From Ectobacillus sp. JY-23 (GTDB taxonomy: Bacteria; Bacillota; Bacilli; Bacillales; Bacillaceae_G), in the NCBI RefSeq assembly GCF_023022965.1, contig NZ_CP095462.1:372001-436000 (forward strand): 64,000 nt of DNA, written 5' to 3'. The notes below the pieces were generated by a model. It made no database searches. It had not been told where the DNA came from and saw only the letters and a program-made list of their open reading frames with translations. Shown in pieces: positions 54,101 to 62,471 of the stretch. Every line of letters starts with the position of its first letter. Positions within the stretch are counted from its first letter, which is position 1. The position numbers and the translations under genes were made by a program.

Positions 54101-54263
54101 CCCCCGGGTAAATGGTTGTAATTGTAATAAGCGGCGTATTAATATTTGGCAATGTTTCCATCTTCATGTTGGTTCCGGCATACAACCCGGCTACTGTTAT
54201 GATGATGGTTAAGAGCCAAATTGCCAGCTTGTTGCGGAGGGAAAAATTAATAATGCTGTTCAA
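51177..54263 (-). CDS. RND-family efflux transporter, SwrC-like
   Basis: A 1028-aa transporter with a single N-terminal helix, a periplasm-type loop domain, five helices, and the same again: duplicated RND architecture. Conserved stretches include NIMTLGAMTVAIGRVVDDSIVVIENIYR (helix 4 acidic residues) and the closing VPVVYEVL. It resembles SwrC (YerP) of B. subtilis, needed for surfactin tolerance and swarming. The start is TTG 54263 after GAGGTG. The divergent TetR gene is its likely regulator. Confidence 0.9.
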   Translation of the reverse strand: MNSIINFSLRNKLAIWLLTIIITVAGLYAGTNMKMETLPNINTPLITITTIYPGATPDEVADKVTEPIEQRVKNLKGTDVVSSTSFANASSIQIEYSYSTDMDEALAEAKEAVDKIKLPDGVQEPAISRLSLNAFPVISLSASAKGQSLADLTKLVEKELVPVLEGIEGVSSVTIAGQQVEEVQLTFDEAKLKEYGLTQETVTNIIKGSAVHMPLGLYTIDKEEKSVVLDGNILKLTDLQNLSIPLIPAQGQAPAAAVKPTATGLPTVQLKDIATVEVLSKAESISRTNGEQSIGIQVVKGADDNTVDVVNAVKKEMKQFEKDYKDVTLVTMFDQGEPIEESVNTMLNKAMVGAIFAVVIILLFLRDIKSTIISIVSIPLSLLIAVLFLKQMDISLNIMTLGAMTVAIGRVVDDSIVVIENIYRRLSLKEEKLRGMDLIREATREMFIPILSSTVVTIAVFLPLGLVSGPVGELFLPFALTVVFALSASLIVAVTVVPMLAHSLFKKEMKEGAKQHDKPSRIAMFYRGVLAWSLRHKVISFGMAVLLLVGSLFLVPSIGVSFLGSEEEKTIIATYNPAPGETEEDVQSMALNAEKYFQDKKDVKTLQYSVGGSNPMNPAATKQALFYVMYKDDTKEFSKEKETVLKDLQHIADKGQWGYQDMGSGGASNKLSLFVYGESRAVIEPVVSKITEIMKKDATFTNVDSSLAEAYDEYTLVANQDKLSKLGLTAGQIGMSLLQTGQQPVLTTIQKDGKELNVYVSVKKEDFGSITDVTNQTILSPLGIEVPLKEVVDVKEGKTSNTITKRDGRIYAEISADITTKDVAKASADLQKDVDALEKPKTVDVSFGGVTEQINESFKQLGLAMLAAIAIVYFVLVITFGGGLAPFAILFSLPFTVIGALVALLIAGETISVSALIGALMLIGIVVTNAIVLIDRVIQKEKEGLSTREALLEAAVTRVRPILMTAIATVGALIPLAIGAEGGGLISKGLGVTVIGGLISSTLLTLIIVPVVYEVLMKIRNRKRKQTA

Positions 54264-54300
54264 TCGGTTTCACCTCTATGACTGTTAGTTTTTTCAAAAA

Positions 54301-54446
54301 TGACTGATTGGTCACTCTATTTTTGTACTATAGATGATTTCTATCACTTTAGCAAGTATAAAAGAATAGGCTGCCACGAAGGTAGGATAAGACCTGACTT
54401 GCCAACAGCGTTTGGTTTCCGCTATGATAAAATGACCAATGATTCA
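54301..54446. promoter_or_regulatory. Two candidate TetR operators between RND and tetR genes
   Basis: TGACTGATTGGTCA (54301-54314) and, inverted relative to it, TGACCAATGATTCA (54433-54446) share TGACCAAT in the 240-base divergent intergenic region. Confidence 0.5.
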
Positions 54447-54503
54447 GTAAAAGATGAATATATGTATAGATGCTTAGTGAATTTGATGATAAAGGTGATT
54501 ATG

Positions 54504-55394
54504 ATGAATGAACGTAAAAAAAGATTAATTGAAGAAGCGACAAGACTGTTTGGACAAAAAGGCTATCACGCCACTTCGATTCAAGATATCGTAGAACGAA
54601 GTGGGATGGCAAAAGGTTCGTTTTATAACCATTTTAGCTCTAAGGAAGAGCTTGTTCTTTCTATTATCAAGTATCATCATAGAGTGCTTATGGAGAACAT
54701 GACTACTGTAGATCCCTTTTTAAACGAACGTGAGACTTTTATGCAGCAACTACAAGTACAACTTTATTATGTGTACGAACATAAAGATCTCATTCAAATG
54801 CAGTTGCAAGAGCGGACACTTCCGATGAATGAAGAGATTCATCAGCTTCTTTTTAAGGTAAGGGCACAGTCACTAAATTGGTTATGCAAAAGACTAATTG
54901 CAGTGTACGGAGAGCATATTTCTCCTTATGCACTCGACTGCGTCACATTATTAAGCGGGATGATGAAGGAATACTTATTTTATGTCGTATTTGATCAAAA
55001 GCAGCTCGCACCAGAAGATATTGTTATGTTTTTAATGAGGCGATTAGATGCTATCGTCGAAAGCTTTACTCCGGGCGAAGAGCCCCTTTTACACGAAGAT
55101 ATGATGGCGGACTTTGTATATGCAGAGGTGTCAGAAAAACAAGAACAGCAACAACAGCTTCTCTCTACTATTTCCTGTATGCGCAATATATTGCAGGATA
55201 TTGAAATGAACAAAAAACAACGTGATGGGATGCTTTCTTCATTAGATGCACTTGAAAATGAGTTCGCGAACTTGCAGCAAGAGCCGCGTGAATATATTGT
55301 CCAAGGTCTTCTGTTATATATGAAGCAGCCTAATATACCTGAATTAAACCCGCACCTACAAACCATATCACAGCTTTTAGAAGCCAATATATAA
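54504..55394 (+). CDS. TetR-family transcriptional regulator
   Basis: A 296-aa regulator with N-terminal HTH: RLIEEATRLFGQKGYHATSIQDIVERSGMAKGSFYNHF. The C-terminal part is about 100 residues longer than usual and includes a helical, Gln-rich coiled-coil-like region (EKQEQQQQLL). ATG 54504 follows AAAGGTGAT; the 68 extra upstream codons have no ribosome site. It is divergent from the RND pump, as swrC-type regulators are, and 14 bases ahead of the beta-helix gene. Confidence 0.88.
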   Translation: MNERKKRLIEEATRLFGQKGYHATSIQDIVERSGMAKGSFYNHFSSKEELVLSIIKYHHRVLMENMTTVDPFLNERETFMQQLQVQLYYVYEHKDLIQMQLQERTLPMNEEIHQLLFKVRAQSLNWLCKRLIAVYGEHISPYALDCVTLLSGMMKEYLFYVVFDQKQLAPEDIVMFLMRRLDAIVESFTPGEEPLLHEDMMADFVYAEVSEKQEQQQQLLSTISCMRNILQDIEMNKKQRDGMLSSLDALENEFANLQQEPREYIVQGLLLYMKQPNIPELNPHLQTISQLLEANI

Positions 55395-55408
55395 CAGGAT
55401 GTGATGGA

Positions 55409-56998
55409 ATGCTCGATACGTATCATAATCCATATAACAATCGAGAGCTTCTTGCAAAGCTTTTGTATCAAAGCCAGACAACAGAGCAAGCACTTGACCA
55501 GGCAAATGTCTTATTTGATGCTTTGCCAGATAAAAACCCTATTCTCTCCACATGGGATAAAATGTACAGCTATTGTTCTCCTTTTACAACGAACGCACAG
55601 CCTGTGACAGCACTTACTTCCTCTACCCGGCCAAGCTGGATGAATGAGCTCGATCGCGAATATCAGGCATTTACAAATATGCCTACAGTTCATGTTACAG
55701 ACTTTGGGGCAATTGGAGACGGTATAACAGATAGTACGAAAGCATTTCAACAGGCGATCGGAAACGGTCGTGTAAAGGTCATCGTACCAGAGGGAATATT
55801 TGTTACAAAAGGGATTCAGCTTCCCTCTTGGACGTATTTGGTAGGAGAAGGAAAAGGGATCACGATAATAAAACTTCATAATAAAGCTTCAAAAGATATG
55901 CGCCTCGTAACGAATATGCATCATAGACGAGGAAATCGAAATATCTATATTGGAAATATGACCTTAGACTGGAATATAGAACGACTTAGCAGCGATGAGA
56001 AAACAAGCAGCGGCAACAACCAGTCCAGCTGTGTGACGTTGGCACATGTAAAGTACGGATGGATAAAGGATGTAGAGGCAATTAATCCAGGCCTGCATTG
56101 CTTTGATGTGTCGTCCACTCGCTATAATTACGAAGGAGATGGCAAGCGCGCGCGTGGCGGCAGTCGTTATATATGGCTAGACGGCTTGAATGGATATGGT
56201 TTTGGTGATGATGGTATTACGACACATCACAGTGATTATGTTTGTATTTCGAATTGTCATATGTGCGATCCGAGTGGACGTTCACATGAAAGCGGCTTTT
56301 CTAATTCGAATGGTATTGAAGTGGACGACGGCTCCCGACATGTATTGCTGTTACACAACTCTACCGCGCGCTGCTTTGGCGGTGTGGAAGTCAAAGCACA
56401 CCACAATTCGTCCGCAGCATCTGATGTCGTCATTGCTGGGCATATCTCACTGCATGACAACCGTTCATACAACTTTCGTCACATCGGGCATCATGTCAGC
56501 ACAGATCCACCATCAAAAACAGCGTATTACATTAAGGCAGTAAATCTGGTTGCGATTGAGCCTGTTCGTACCCCTCTTTACAAGAATTCAAAACAGCGCG
56601 GAATGGTCATTTCGGCCTACCAAAACGTAGTTGTTCATAACTTTACACTGCTTGGAAATCCCGCATATGATTATCAAAACCAACCGATCATTGCTGTTCA
56701 GTATCGAGCGCGGGACATTGTTTTAAGCAATATATATATCGAAAATTTCAAGAGTGCTAGTACAGACCTTAAAATATTTGGCGGGCTGCAGCGTGCAGAT
56801 CGGGTGACGGTGCAGCATATGAGAAGTCGTAATTCTGCTCTTAGTGCGGTATACGTAGGTGAAGCTGTAGAGGATGTGAAGTTAGAGGCTATCAATGTCA
56901 TTCGTGAAAACGGGAAATATGCGGTGCGTTCATACACGCCTATTTTCATGAAAGATGTATATGCTCGTGGATATAAGCAACATATTTTTGTAGATTAA
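55409..56998 (+). CDS. Beta-helix protein with Pectate_lyase_3 domain
   Basis: A 529-aa protein. After an 85-residue N-terminal segment comes VTDFGAIGDGITDSTKAFQQAI, the classic start of the Pectate_lyase_3 / GH28-related right-handed beta-helix seen in phage tail spikes and polysaccharide lyases. Further rungs carry DGLNGYGFGDDGITTHHSDYV and GIEVDDGSRHVLLLH. There is no signal peptide, so secretion is not explained. The ribosome site is weak and the gene starts 14 bases after tetR, suggesting co-transcription. A carbohydrate-active or spore/phage-derived surface protein is likely; the exact substrate is unknown. Confidence 0.8.
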   Translation: MLDTYHNPYNNRELLAKLLYQSQTTEQALDQANVLFDALPDKNPILSTWDKMYSYCSPFTTNAQPVTALTSSTRPSWMNELDREYQAFTNMPTVHVTDFGAIGDGITDSTKAFQQAIGNGRVKVIVPEGIFVTKGIQLPSWTYLVGEGKGITIIKLHNKASKDMRLVTNMHHRRGNRNIYIGNMTLDWNIERLSSDEKTSSGNNQSSCVTLAHVKYGWIKDVEAINPGLHCFDVSSTRYNYEGDGKRARGGSRYIWLDGLNGYGFGDDGITTHHSDYVCISNCHMCDPSGRSHESGFSNSNGIEVDDGSRHVLLLHNSTARCFGGVEVKAHHNSSAASDVVIAGHISLHDNRSYNFRHIGHHVSTDPPSKTAYYIKAVNLVAIEPVRTPLYKNSKQRGMVISAYQNVVVHNFTLLGNPAYDYQNQPIIAVQYRARDIVLSNIYIENFKSASTDLKIFGGLQRADRVTVQHMRSRNSALSAVYVGEAVEDVKLEAINVIRENGKYAVRSYTPIFMKDVYARGYKQHIFVD

Positions 56999-57017
56999 CA
57001 TATATAAAAATCACTAC

Positions 57018-57047
57018 AGAAGCCGCTTTTACAACGAGCGGCTTTCT
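57018..57047 (+). terminator. Terminator after beta-helix gene
   Basis: AGAAGCCGCT and AGCGGCTTTCT arms with a 9-base loop. Confidence 0.75.
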
Positions 57048-57237
57048 AAGCTACAAGATGGGTTATAATTTCTGCTATCTCAACCGCTTGATAAATATAT
57101 ACATCATAAGAGAGTGGTGGTATAATGAACCACAAAAGGAAATTTAAGAGAGTTTTTTGCGGTTATTTATGGCTATCCCCCGTAACGGAAATCAACAATA
57201 CCCTTTAACAGAGCCTATTTCATAAGGAGGAATAGCA

Positions 57238-57734
57238 ATGAAAAAATAGCCTATGTAACTGGTGTAAGTCTTTTGTTCCTCTCTTTATCGGCTTGTAATA
57301 CACCTGTATCAAAAAGCGTTCCTTCTAGCTCGGTAGCTTCTTCTCATACACAAGAAACAGCAAAAGCACAAGACCTTTCAAACATTACATCACTAGCCGT
57401 TCCGAACAAAGTTGTGTATGTACATAATGGAATTCGGACAACTTACACAAACGAAAATCCCAAATTTCAAAATATCATAGAGATGAATGCTGTGCGCCAA
57501 ACAAGTACACTAGAGGCATTAAAACTTGCAATTGATTCTGCTACTGTTGCGAAACAGGGAGATTATTTGATTTACGAGTATGAAAACAATCGTTATGAAT
57601 CTGTGTATTTTCACTTGATGTCATCTCCTGATAACAACTTTGCTAATTGGGTGGCAAATGTTGATGGTAAAAACGTCACGCCTTACGGAAACCTCGCGCC
57701 TGTCGACGAGCTATTAACCTATTTAAAGCGCTAA
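57238..57734 (+). pseudogene. Lipoprotein gene frameshifted in an A-tract after the start codon
   Basis: A perfect AAGGAGG lies 7 bases before ATG 57238, but ATG is followed by six A and TAG, so translation stops after three codons. With one more A the frame reads MKKIAYVTG, then SLLFLSLSAC (lipobox), and continues open to 57734 as a 150-odd-residue lipoprotein with a Ser/Thr-rich linker and a domain starting SLAVPNKVVYVHNG. The tract has six A where seven are needed. It may be a true mutation, phase variation, ribosome slippage or a sequencing error. A TTG at 57273 inside the signal region could start only a defective protein. Family not recognised. Confidence 0.75.
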
Positions 57735-57744
57735 TCTTCCGTAG

Positions 57745-57780
57745 AAAAACAGGCACGACTATACAGTCATGCCTGTTTTT
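57745..57780. terminator. Bidirectional terminator
   Basis: AAAAACAGGCACGACT and AGTCATGCCTGTTTTT arms (one mismatch). Confidence 0.88.
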
Positions 57781-58398
57781 CTATTTTATAAAATCTGCGA
57801 TGCGCGAAGCGACTTGTAGCAAATAAGTGTCTTCATGCGGAACAAACGCTGGTTTATTTGCAGGTATGTTTACTTCTGTTCGTATCCCTTCCGTATCTTC
57901 TAGAAAACCAGATAGGATAAGGATTTCTTGTGTACCGCGACAAAATGCGTAAAAATCGGTAAACTTTGCTTCTAATAGACCGCTTACTTCTTCGCGCTGT
58001 AACTCATAACGAGGCATACCTTCGTAAAGATATAAAAACACATGACAAATTTCTCTATCTATGAACGCATCTGTTGTCACATTGTATAGAATGACTCCTA
58101 GAGAATGAAGTTCTTCAAAGGATAGTGTGATTCCGAGCTCCTCTTCTACCTCACGCAAGCCGTCTTGGACAGTTTCGTGTGCCAGCAGATGACCGGCTGC
58201 TGTAATATCTAATAAGTTCGGATAATCTTGCTTGAGAGAGCTTCGCATTTGAAAAGTAATGTAATATTCGCCCTCTTCTTTTCTTAAAAACCAGCAGTGA
58301 AAGGTTTCATGCCAATGACCAAGGCGATGTACCTCTTCTCTTGTGGCCGTTCCTATTTTTTGCTGCTGTTCGTTGAATATAGCAAGGTGCTCTTTCAT
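57781..58398 (-). CDS. NUDIX hydrolase
   Basis: A 205-aa protein with the NUDIX box reading GLREVEEELGI and a preceding AAGHLLAHETVQ. The start KEHLAIFNEQQQKIG and HRLGHWHETFHCWF resembles the IPP-isomerase-like YfcD branch. It hydrolyses a nucleoside-diphosphate-linked compound; the substrate is unknown. ATG 58398 follows AAAGGGGGA; the longer frame lacks a site. Confidence 0.88.
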   Translation of the reverse strand: MKEHLAIFNEQQQKIGTATREEVHRLGHWHETFHCWFLRKEEGEYYITFQMRSSLKQDYPNLLDITAAGHLLAHETVQDGLREVEEELGITLSFEELHSLGVILYNVTTDAFIDREICHVFLYLYEGMPRYELQREEVSGLLEAKFTDFYAFCRGTQEILILSGFLEDTEGIRTEVNIPANKPAFVPHEDTYLLQVASRIADFIK

Positions 58399-58457
58399 GA
58401 TGTATCCCCCTTTCTCGGTAGCATAATATATATAAAACAAATACTTGCTGCTTCACC

Positions 58458-59909
58458 TTACTTTACATGTAGGTTTTTTAATCGTTCGAATACATCTGTC
58501 TTAGAAAGATGGAATGATTGCCATGTGCCTGGTTTAGAAACAGTTTGCGTTTGCAATTCTAGAAGTATATCTCGCAAACCTGGATAATCAGGGTTTGATT
58601 CATAGACAGAAATCAATGCGCTTATCCCTTCATCAGATACAGTTGACAAATAGGCAATATCCAATTTTCCCGTCTGTTCAAACCGCTGCAGATTTTTCTC
58701 TACAATGAATCCATTTATATTCACAACGTTTAGTAACACATAATATACCAAAGATGCAATGAGATAGAAATGAAGTAGAGAAATACGCTCTAACCAAACT
58801 TTTGCCAACGTATAAGCAAAAATAACTCCCAGAAAAATCATGAACGTGTGCGGCAAAACACGCAATACAGTAAATCCATATGCTTCTTCATATAAAGCAA
58901 GACGCCAAAATGCTGATATTAGCATAACTCCAGTCATTAAGATAAACAGTGTAAGCATGCTCTGAATAAATCGCTTAAGCTTGCCAATCAGCTTTGTCCA
59001 GGTCACTACGCTTGTTACAACAAGTAAATTAATTAATGCAACCACAACCAATTCAAAAAAACCGCGGCGTGCGTACTCGGCATACGTGAGATCACCTTGT
59101 AAGGTCCCGCTAAAAAAGTAGGAAAATTGCAATGTCACAAATAAAATATAGATAGTATTCATACTTACTAATATAGTAGAAACAATAACAGCATCCCACT
59201 TTTTTTCGATTATTTTCCCTTGGGCAGCCTGCACTTCTTCTGGCTTACGAAGGGTTTGTAAAAAGCTGAATACCACACAGACGTATACGCAAATGACAAG
59301 AGAACGTGCAATGCCAATTTCTATGTCCAATGTACGTAACCAGTGAGGAAAACGACCAAGTGTTTCACTAAAGCGCATATCTGCTGAAGAAAGCAGCAGG
59401 ATGACAACGAATAAAAGCGGCAACGACAATAACAAACCCATGAGTATACGAAAGCCAACGTGAGAAGTATTTCCTCTCATCCGTTGTCTCATCGCTCTCC
59501 TACTATACGATACAGTACTAGCGAAATAACTAAAAGCCTCAAAGAATTTAGTCAGTATAAATAGGACAACCACAGGACGATGCCATGAAACGTGTCGTGT
59601 CACAATCACGCTATGTACCACCATCAGCACCGGAATAATGAGAAGATTTAATCCGTAAAACACCGGGCTGTCGTACAAAAAGTAACTTGCGGCCAGTAAC
59701 CATATAGATCCAAGCAGTAACAAGCCAATCCGCTTATTTACGAATGGAAATGAACGAAAGTGCCAAAAGAAAATCCAATAAAATACAACCACATATACAA
59801 GATAGGAAATACCAATCATGCTGTGAAAAAAGGCTTGCTCGTATAACACACCAAGTACGATACAGAGTAGAAAAAACACAATATTTTGCTTAAAATGAGC
59901 GTGTTCCAT
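58458..59909 (-). CDS. DUF4173 polytopic membrane protein
   Basis: A 483-aa protein with about 12 membrane helices and a cytosolic C-terminal part (about 420-483). Segments such as YAEYARRGFFELVVVALINL fit the DUF4173 family, of unknown function. AGGAGG precedes the ATG. It is the last gene of a padR-HAAS-DUF4173 operon; a palindromic cluster lies directly before its ribosome site. Confidence 0.82.
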   Translation of the reverse strand: MEHAHFKQNIVFFLLCIVLGVLYEQAFFHSMIGISYLVYVVVFYWIFFWHFRSFPFVNKRIGLLLLGSIWLLAASYFLYDSPVFYGLNLLIIPVLMVVHSVIVTRHVSWHRPVVVLFILTKFFEAFSYFASTVSYSRRAMRQRMRGNTSHVGFRILMGLLLSLPLLFVVILLLSSADMRFSETLGRFPHWLRTLDIEIGIARSLVICVYVCVVFSFLQTLRKPEEVQAAQGKIIEKKWDAVIVSTILVSMNTIYILFVTLQFSYFFSGTLQGDLTYAEYARRGFFELVVVALINLLVVTSVVTWTKLIGKLKRFIQSMLTLFILMTGVMLISAFWRLALYEEAYGFTVLRVLPHTFMIFLGVIFAYTLAKVWLERISLLHFYLIASLVYYVLLNVVNINGFIVEKNLQRFEQTGKLDIAYLSTVSDEGISALISVYESNPDYPGLRDILLELQTQTVSKPGTWQSFHLSKTDVFERLKNLHVK

Positions 59910-59920
59910 AATATCCTCCT

Positions 59921-59962
59921 ATACATAGATATTATATATACATAGTAATTCTATGTATATAT
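59921..59962. repeat. Triple ATACATAG cluster with 12-bp inverted repeat
   Basis: ATACATAG at 59921-59928 and 59938-59945, and inverted CTATGTAT at 59951-59958. The latter two belong to perfect 12-bp arms (59934-59945 and 59951-59962) with a 5-base loop. It lies between the HAAS gene and the ribosome site of the DUF4173 gene. Confidence 0.75.
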
Positions 59963-59971
59963 GCAAAAAAA

Positions 59972-60616
59972 TTATATCGACTGGTTTTTGCCAAAGTAAT
60001 AGCCCACACAACAAATAGGATACAATAGAGCAGTTGCAGCGATACAAAGAATAATAAAAGTCCTAGAAAGCAAAGGATGAAACCATTCGTGTGGGATGAC
60101 GCGAAACAATACAAGCAACATCAAAGTAAGGTTGGGAAGCAGTGAGATAGCAAATGTTTTGCGCATCAGTTGTTTTCCTTCTGCCCCAAAGCTTTTGCCG
60201 ATTTCATAGCCAAGAAGACCCCAAAATAACATATAGAGTACCATAATCATGGTAGGAATAGCCGTTAATATATTCCATATATGCTGTAGCCACTGCGCTT
60301 GATGAAAGAGATGTAAAAAGGTAAAAAACCCTCCAAGCAAAAAGAAGCAAACATTTAGCAGAAAAAAGTGCAACAAGGTTGTATGATGAGTAACAGAAAG
60401 CTCTTCACGCCACAAATCTGCCACTTCTTTCGGGCTACCAATGCGATTTGTAAAGCAGATCATCCACTCTTCTACCGTTTCTTTATCACTTTCTTCTAGA
60501 ATGATTTCAGATAGATGAACATCGTAGTCAAATAATATCGTTTCGAGCTCAGTATGCTTGTGCAATTCTTTTTGTAATTGCTTTAGGTATGCTTCTTTTG
60601 CCTTAAGATGGATCAT
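59972..60616 (-). CDS. HAAS-type (DUF1700-like) membrane protein
   Basis: A 214-aa protein: N-terminal HAAS-like helical domain ([12 protein letters not shown] and [12 protein letters not shown]), then about four to five membrane helices. Such proteins are regularly encoded after a padR gene, as here with a 14-base overlap, and are thought to sense a membrane signal and control the PadR regulator. No ribosome site dominates; coupling is expected. Confidence 0.8.
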   Translation of the reverse strand: MIHLKAKEAYLKQLQKELHKHTELETILFDYDVHLSEIILEESDKETVEEWMICFTNRIGSPKEVADLWREELSVTHHTTLLHFFLLNVCFFLLGGFFTFLHLFHQAQWLQHIWNILTAIPTMIMVLYMLFWGLLGYEIGKSFGAEGKQLMRKTFAISLLPNLTLMLLVLFRVIPHEWFHPLLSRTFIILCIAATALLYPICCVGYYFGKNQSI

Positions 60617-60944
60617 GCTCAGGTCCTCTCATGACCTTATTCATTACGCGTACGAATTGCTCCCACTCTGACGTTTTCTCCTGCAGCATTCGTGTACCTT
60701 CTTCTGTAATTCGATAATACTTACGCGCTGGTCCTTTTTCTTGCTCCTGCCAGTAGTACGTAATATAGCCCTGTTTTTCTAGCTTGTGCAATGCTGGGTA
60801 TAACGTGCCTTCTTTAATTTGCATGTACTGATCGCTTCTTCTTTCAAGTTCTTTTACGAGTTCGTAGCCATATCGATCACACTCTTGTAAAAGCTGTAAC
60901 ACAAGAAGAGATGTACTGCCTTTTACTAATTCTCGATTAAACAA
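60603..60944 (-). CDS. PadR-family transcriptional regulator
   Basis: A 113-aa winged-helix protein: [47 protein letters not shown], the PadR core. TTG 60944 fits the AGGTAGGTGA site best; GTG 60953 lies within it. It likely represses its own operon with the HAAS and DUF4173 genes. Confidence 0.9.
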   Translation of the reverse strand: MFNRELVKGSTSLLVLQLLQECDRYGYELVKELERRSDQYMQIKEGTLYPALHKLEKQGYITYYWQEQEKGPARKYYRITEEGTRMLQEKTSEWEQFVRVMNKVMRGPEHDPS

Positions 60945-61033
60945 TTGCTTCACCTACCTAGAATTATGAGGTATATAATGCATCTTATCATAGTGTTAAA
61001 ACCAAATACAAGTCTCTTTCGCATAAATTTGTT

Positions 61034-61071
61034 AAAAAAATAAAGATGGCATGCTGATTACACATGCCATC
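61034..61071 (-). terminator. Terminator after speD
   Basis: GATGGCATG and CATGCCATC arms, with a T-rich tail on the minus strand. Confidence 0.85.
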
Positions 61072-61075
61072 CCTA

Positions 61076-61879
61076 TTAATGTCTCGTAATATTTTTCCCA
61101 TAAAAAATTTCATCCATTTCTATTTTTAGCTTTTTCGTAATATCATCTTGCTCTGCACGAGACAATTTTTCTTTTGTATATCCAAACAAATAATTGTCCA
61201 AATCGAACGCACGCAGCTTACATTTTGTATGAAAGATATTTTCTTGGTACACATTCACATCAATCATTTCGTATAGCTCTTGTATATCTTCGGGGATATA
61301 ATTCTGAATCGAATTAATGTCATGGTCGATAAACAACTTATGCCCTGTGATATCCCTCGTAAAGCCGCGCACGCGGTAATCAATTGTCATAATATCTGTA
61401 TCAAAGGAATGAATAAGATAGTTGAGCGCTTTTAAAGGAGAAATTTCTCCGCATGTAGATACATCAATATCGGCGCGGAATGAACTAATACCGTCTGTCG
61501 GATGGTACTCAGGATACGTATGAACCGTAATGTGGCTTTTATCAAGCTGCCCTACCACAGCAGTGGGGATGGGACCTGGCGACTCAGAAAATGATTCAAT
61601 AGGCGCTTCCCCCACTGGGCCTTCTGATACAAGAATGGTTACACTTGCGCCTTGCGGTTCGTAATCCTGCTGGGCAATATTTAAAATATGTGCATCGATG
61701 ATATCCGTGACAGTAGATAAAATGCCTGTTAATCGATCTGCACTGTATTGTTCATCAATATACTTTATGTACGCTTCTCTCTCTTCTGGTGTTTTTGTAT
61801 AACAAATATCATACATATTAAAGCTTAGTGTTTTTGTTAAATTATTAAATCCGTGTAATTCAATTCGCGGTGCATGCAC
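61076..61879 (-). CDS. speD: S-adenosylmethionine decarboxylase proenzyme
   Basis: A 267-aa protein of the E. coli SpeD type (about 264 aa), not the short SpeH type. The processing site [12 protein letters not shown] gives pyruvoyl S115 after cleavage at K114-S115. It provides decarboxylated SAM for spermidine synthesis. GTG 61879 follows AAGGAGG at 7 bases. Confidence 0.93.
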   Translation of the reverse strand: MHAPRIELHGFNNLTKTLSFNMYDICYTKTPEEREAYIKYIDEQYSADRLTGILSTVTDIIDAHILNIAQQDYEPQGASVTILVSEGPVGEAPIESFSESPGPIPTAVVGQLDKSHITVHTYPEYHPTDGISSFRADIDVSTCGEISPLKALNYLIHSFDTDIMTIDYRVRGFTRDITGHKLFIDHDINSIQNYIPEDIQELYEMIDVNVYQENIFHTKCKLRAFDLDNYLFGYTKEKLSRAEQDDITKKLKIEMDEIFYGKNITRH

Positions 61880-61955
61880 GATGCTTCCTCCTTGCCTAAG
61901 TAAACATGATGTTCTCCTATCTATTGTTTACTTATGACGAGAGTGAATATACATG

Positions 61956-62237
61956 TTATCGTTTGCTCTTTCTTCCTAGTATGTAGCCAATCGCAATCAA
62001 AAAACTATAAAAGCCGCCAAACAAAAGAAATGTCCGTATTGTTTCTTGTACTGTGTTTGGTACCATTTTTATTTCTTCAGTAAATATAGCATATATGACT
62101 ACCAGTAAGACCGCTATTGTAAATAACAATGTCGTTCGTCCTTTACCCTGATGTTTTGCTTTTTTTACAGACGGTGCAGTTTTTTTCGTAGCGCCTTTTT
62201 GTTTTTGCGTCTGTGTTTTTCGTTTTCTCTGTTCCAA
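61956..62237 (-). CDS. Small two-helix membrane protein with basic head
   Basis: A 93-aa protein: a very basic N-terminal 34 residues (Lys/Thr/Gln-rich), then two hydrophobic helices around 36-53 and 68-87. The start is TTG 62237 after AAGGGG. I recognise no family. Confidence 0.6.
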   Translation of the reverse strand: MEQRKRKTQTQKQKGATKKTAPSVKKAKHQGKGRTTLLFTIAVLLVVIYAIFTEEIKMVPNTVQETIRTFLLFGGFYSFLIAIGYILGRKSKR

Positions 62238-62407
62238 GTAGTAATTCCCCTTCTTTTATATAAACTCTATCCAACCTTATCAGAACATACGTTCATGTTC
62301 AATATTGTTATTATATTGATTATAAAGGTTCTATTGAAAGGTCTTTTAACGAGTTCAAAAAACCTTAAATTTTACAAAAACCTCTATTTTTTCAGAAAAT
62401 TACGTTG

Positions 62408-62413
62408 TATAAT
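62408..62413 (+). promoter_or_regulatory. Possible -10 of yuaF-floT
   Basis: TATAAT 59 bases before yuaF; no good -35. A sigma-W promoter, as known for B. subtilis yuaF, was searched for by eye and not found. Confidence 0.3.
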
Positions 62414-62471
62414 GATTATAACATCCCGAATTTTCATCTTATGTAAATATAAACCATAAAGGAGGTGTAAA

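Noticed and set aside
57125-57208. 27-codon frame upstream of the broken lipoprotein gene
   Set aside because: Only a weak GGTGG precedes it, the peptide has no recognisable character, and no terminator or conservation clue supports it.
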